Below, piece after piece: positions 6,108-6,827 of a DNA stretch of 6,827 nucleotides (positions are counted from its first letter, which is position 1; each line of letters begins with the position of its first letter). The notes beneath the pieces are model-generated. The model made no database searches. It was given only the letters and a program-made list of their open reading frames with translations, and had not been told where the DNA came from. A program made the translations under genes and the position numbers. The DNA is from Clostridium sp. CAG:273 (GTDB lineage Bacteria; Bacillota; Clostridia; TANB77; CAG-508), in assembly GCA_000438355.1 (NCBI GenBank), contig FR901509.1, positions 25,409-32,235 on the forward strand, given 5' to 3'.

Positions 6108-6136
6108 AATATAGCATATATTTTATAAATTATCAA
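6108..6136 (-). promoter_or_regulatory. Probable extended -10 promoter for the acylation cassette
   Basis: On the minus strand TTGATA (6136-6131), a 17-base spacer and TATATT (6113-6108), each 5 of 6 to consensus, with TG one base before the -10. It is the best promoter match in the window by box quality. Its start would fall near 6103-6100, at the edge of the GGGAGGG ribosome site, so the 5' leader would be under 20 bases. Confidence 0.5.
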
Positions 6137-6154
6137 TAATAATAATGAGTTAAT

Positions 6155-6827
6155 TTATAATAAATTTGTAAATTTTTCTATGATATCTAAACCTTCAATT
6201 TTATTAATTCCAAAGCATTTTTTTCCTAAATCTTTTATTGAAGCTCCTAGATGATACATTTCTTTTTTATCTATAACTATAAATCTATCATGAAATTTAT
6301 TGGTTTTAGCAACTTTTAATATAGGATATTCTTTATTAAATTTTTGAATATCAATTTGTTGTATATTACTTTTATCATAAGTTAGTATTACAACTTCAAC
6401 ATTATTTTTCTTTTTTGTAAGCATTTTTAATATACTGTCATCTATATAATTGTCTATGATTAAGATTTTCTTATTCGCTTTTTTAATAATATCGATTATT
6501 AAACTGTATGCATCATATATTTGACCTTCAAAGAATATTTTTTGTTTTATATTTTCTTCATGTTGTAGCTGGTCAAATACTTTATCAAATTTCTTATCAT
6601 GTTCTAATAATTTATATTCTACATTTGTTAATCTTTCAAATAGTTGTCCATTTGAAGATAAAAATTTTCTCATTTCTATAAAAGTATTAACTATTTTTAT
6701 ACTAACATTTACAGCAACTTCACTTTTCAAAAGACCCGCCAACATTGTAATCCCATATTCAGTAAATGCATAGGGTATATATTTTCTATGTTGCCCTCTA
6801 CCATTTTTATTTAAGGTGAAATTTTTG
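6155..6827 (-). CDS. ORF6N-domain protein with PLD-like C-terminal region (5' end outside window)
   Basis: The frame stays open to the right edge, so the start is outside; 223 residues are visible. The first ATG in the visible part (6745) is internal, since the codons before it already match the family. NKNGRGQHRKYIPYAFTEYG (visible 6-25) followed by TMLAGLLKSEVAVNVSIKI is the end of an ORF6N domain, a DNA-binding module common in phage antirepressor-like and accessory proteins. A charged helix, probably coiled coil, follows (about 60-90). The C-terminal half has ILIIDNYID (about 121-129), HDRFIVID (179-186) and GASIKDLGKKC (194-204). The His-x-Arg-x4-Asp resembles one phospholipase D HxKx4D motif with Arg for Lys. 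Only one such motif is visible, so catalysis would need a dimer or may be lost. It ends 66 bases before the DUF4358-like start and may be a phage-derived remnant or an independent regulator. Confidence 0.82.
   Translation of the reverse strand, partial: KNFTLNKNGRGQHRKYIPYAFTEYGITMLAGLLKSEVAVNVSIKIVNTFIEMRKFLSSNGQLFERLTNVEYKLLEHDKKFDKVFDQLQHEENIKQKIFFEGQIYDAYSLIIDIIKKANKKILIIDNYIDDSILKMLTKKKNNVEVVILTYDKSNIQQIDIQKFNKEYPILKVAKTNKFHDRFIVIDKKEMYHLGASIKDLGKKCFGINKIEGLDIIEKFTNLL

Noticed and set aside
6135..6146. Four AAT repeats near the cassette promoter
   Set aside because: Too short and too ordinary in this AT-rich DNA to argue for repeat-length phase variation.

Overview
The window is very AT-rich (about a quarter G+C by eye), uses the standard genetic code (TGG for Trp, TGA as stop) and has strong AGGAGG-type ribosome sites. 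Together with a Clostridia-type MutL and two tiny Cys/Gly-rich membrane proteins of the kind known from spore formers, this points to a low-GC Firmicute, most likely an anaerobic member of the Clostridia. The species cannot be read from the sequence.

Layout. (1) 1-2139, minus strand: mutL, missing only its last few codons at the left edge, with a long charged linker. (2) 2140-2303: a divergent control region. It holds an extended -10 promoter for mutL overlapped by a 16-base perfect palindrome, and a sigma-E-like promoter facing right. (3) 2304-2586, plus strand: two tandem mini-genes of 37 and 39 codons for paralogous one-helix Cys-rich proteins, ended by a strong terminator at 2611-2663. 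(4) 6088 down to 2730, minus strand: a surface-glycan O-acylation cassette. In reading order it is a DUF4358-like anchored extracytoplasmic protein, an AlgI-type MBOAT acyltransferase, a DHHW-family SGNH-like partner broken by a one-base frameshift, and an unlisted 50-codon highly charged small protein. (5) 6155 to the right edge, minus strand: the 3' part of an ORF6N-domain gene with a PLD-like C-terminal half.

How the genes fit together. In known systems (AlgI with AlgJ/AlgX, PatA with PatB, DltB with DltD) an MBOAT membrane protein passes an acyl group across the membrane and an SGNH-like extracytoplasmic partner places it on a polymer. The MBOAT and DHHW genes here lie 10 bases apart and fit that pairing; the target polymer is unknown. 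The DHHW frameshift puts the Asp/His motif and the nucleophile Ser on different fragments, so the partner is probably inactive unless the shift is a sequencing error or is bypassed. A hairpin with a U-rich tail lies between the DUF4358-like gene and the MBOAT start, so expression of the enzyme pair may be attenuated.

There is no gene-free stretch over 300 bases. No tRNA, rRNA, CRISPR array or insertion sequence was seen. The best candidates for something undescribed are the tandem Cys-rich mini-proteins, the charged 50-residue protein and the DUF4358-like/MBOAT/DHHW cassette.
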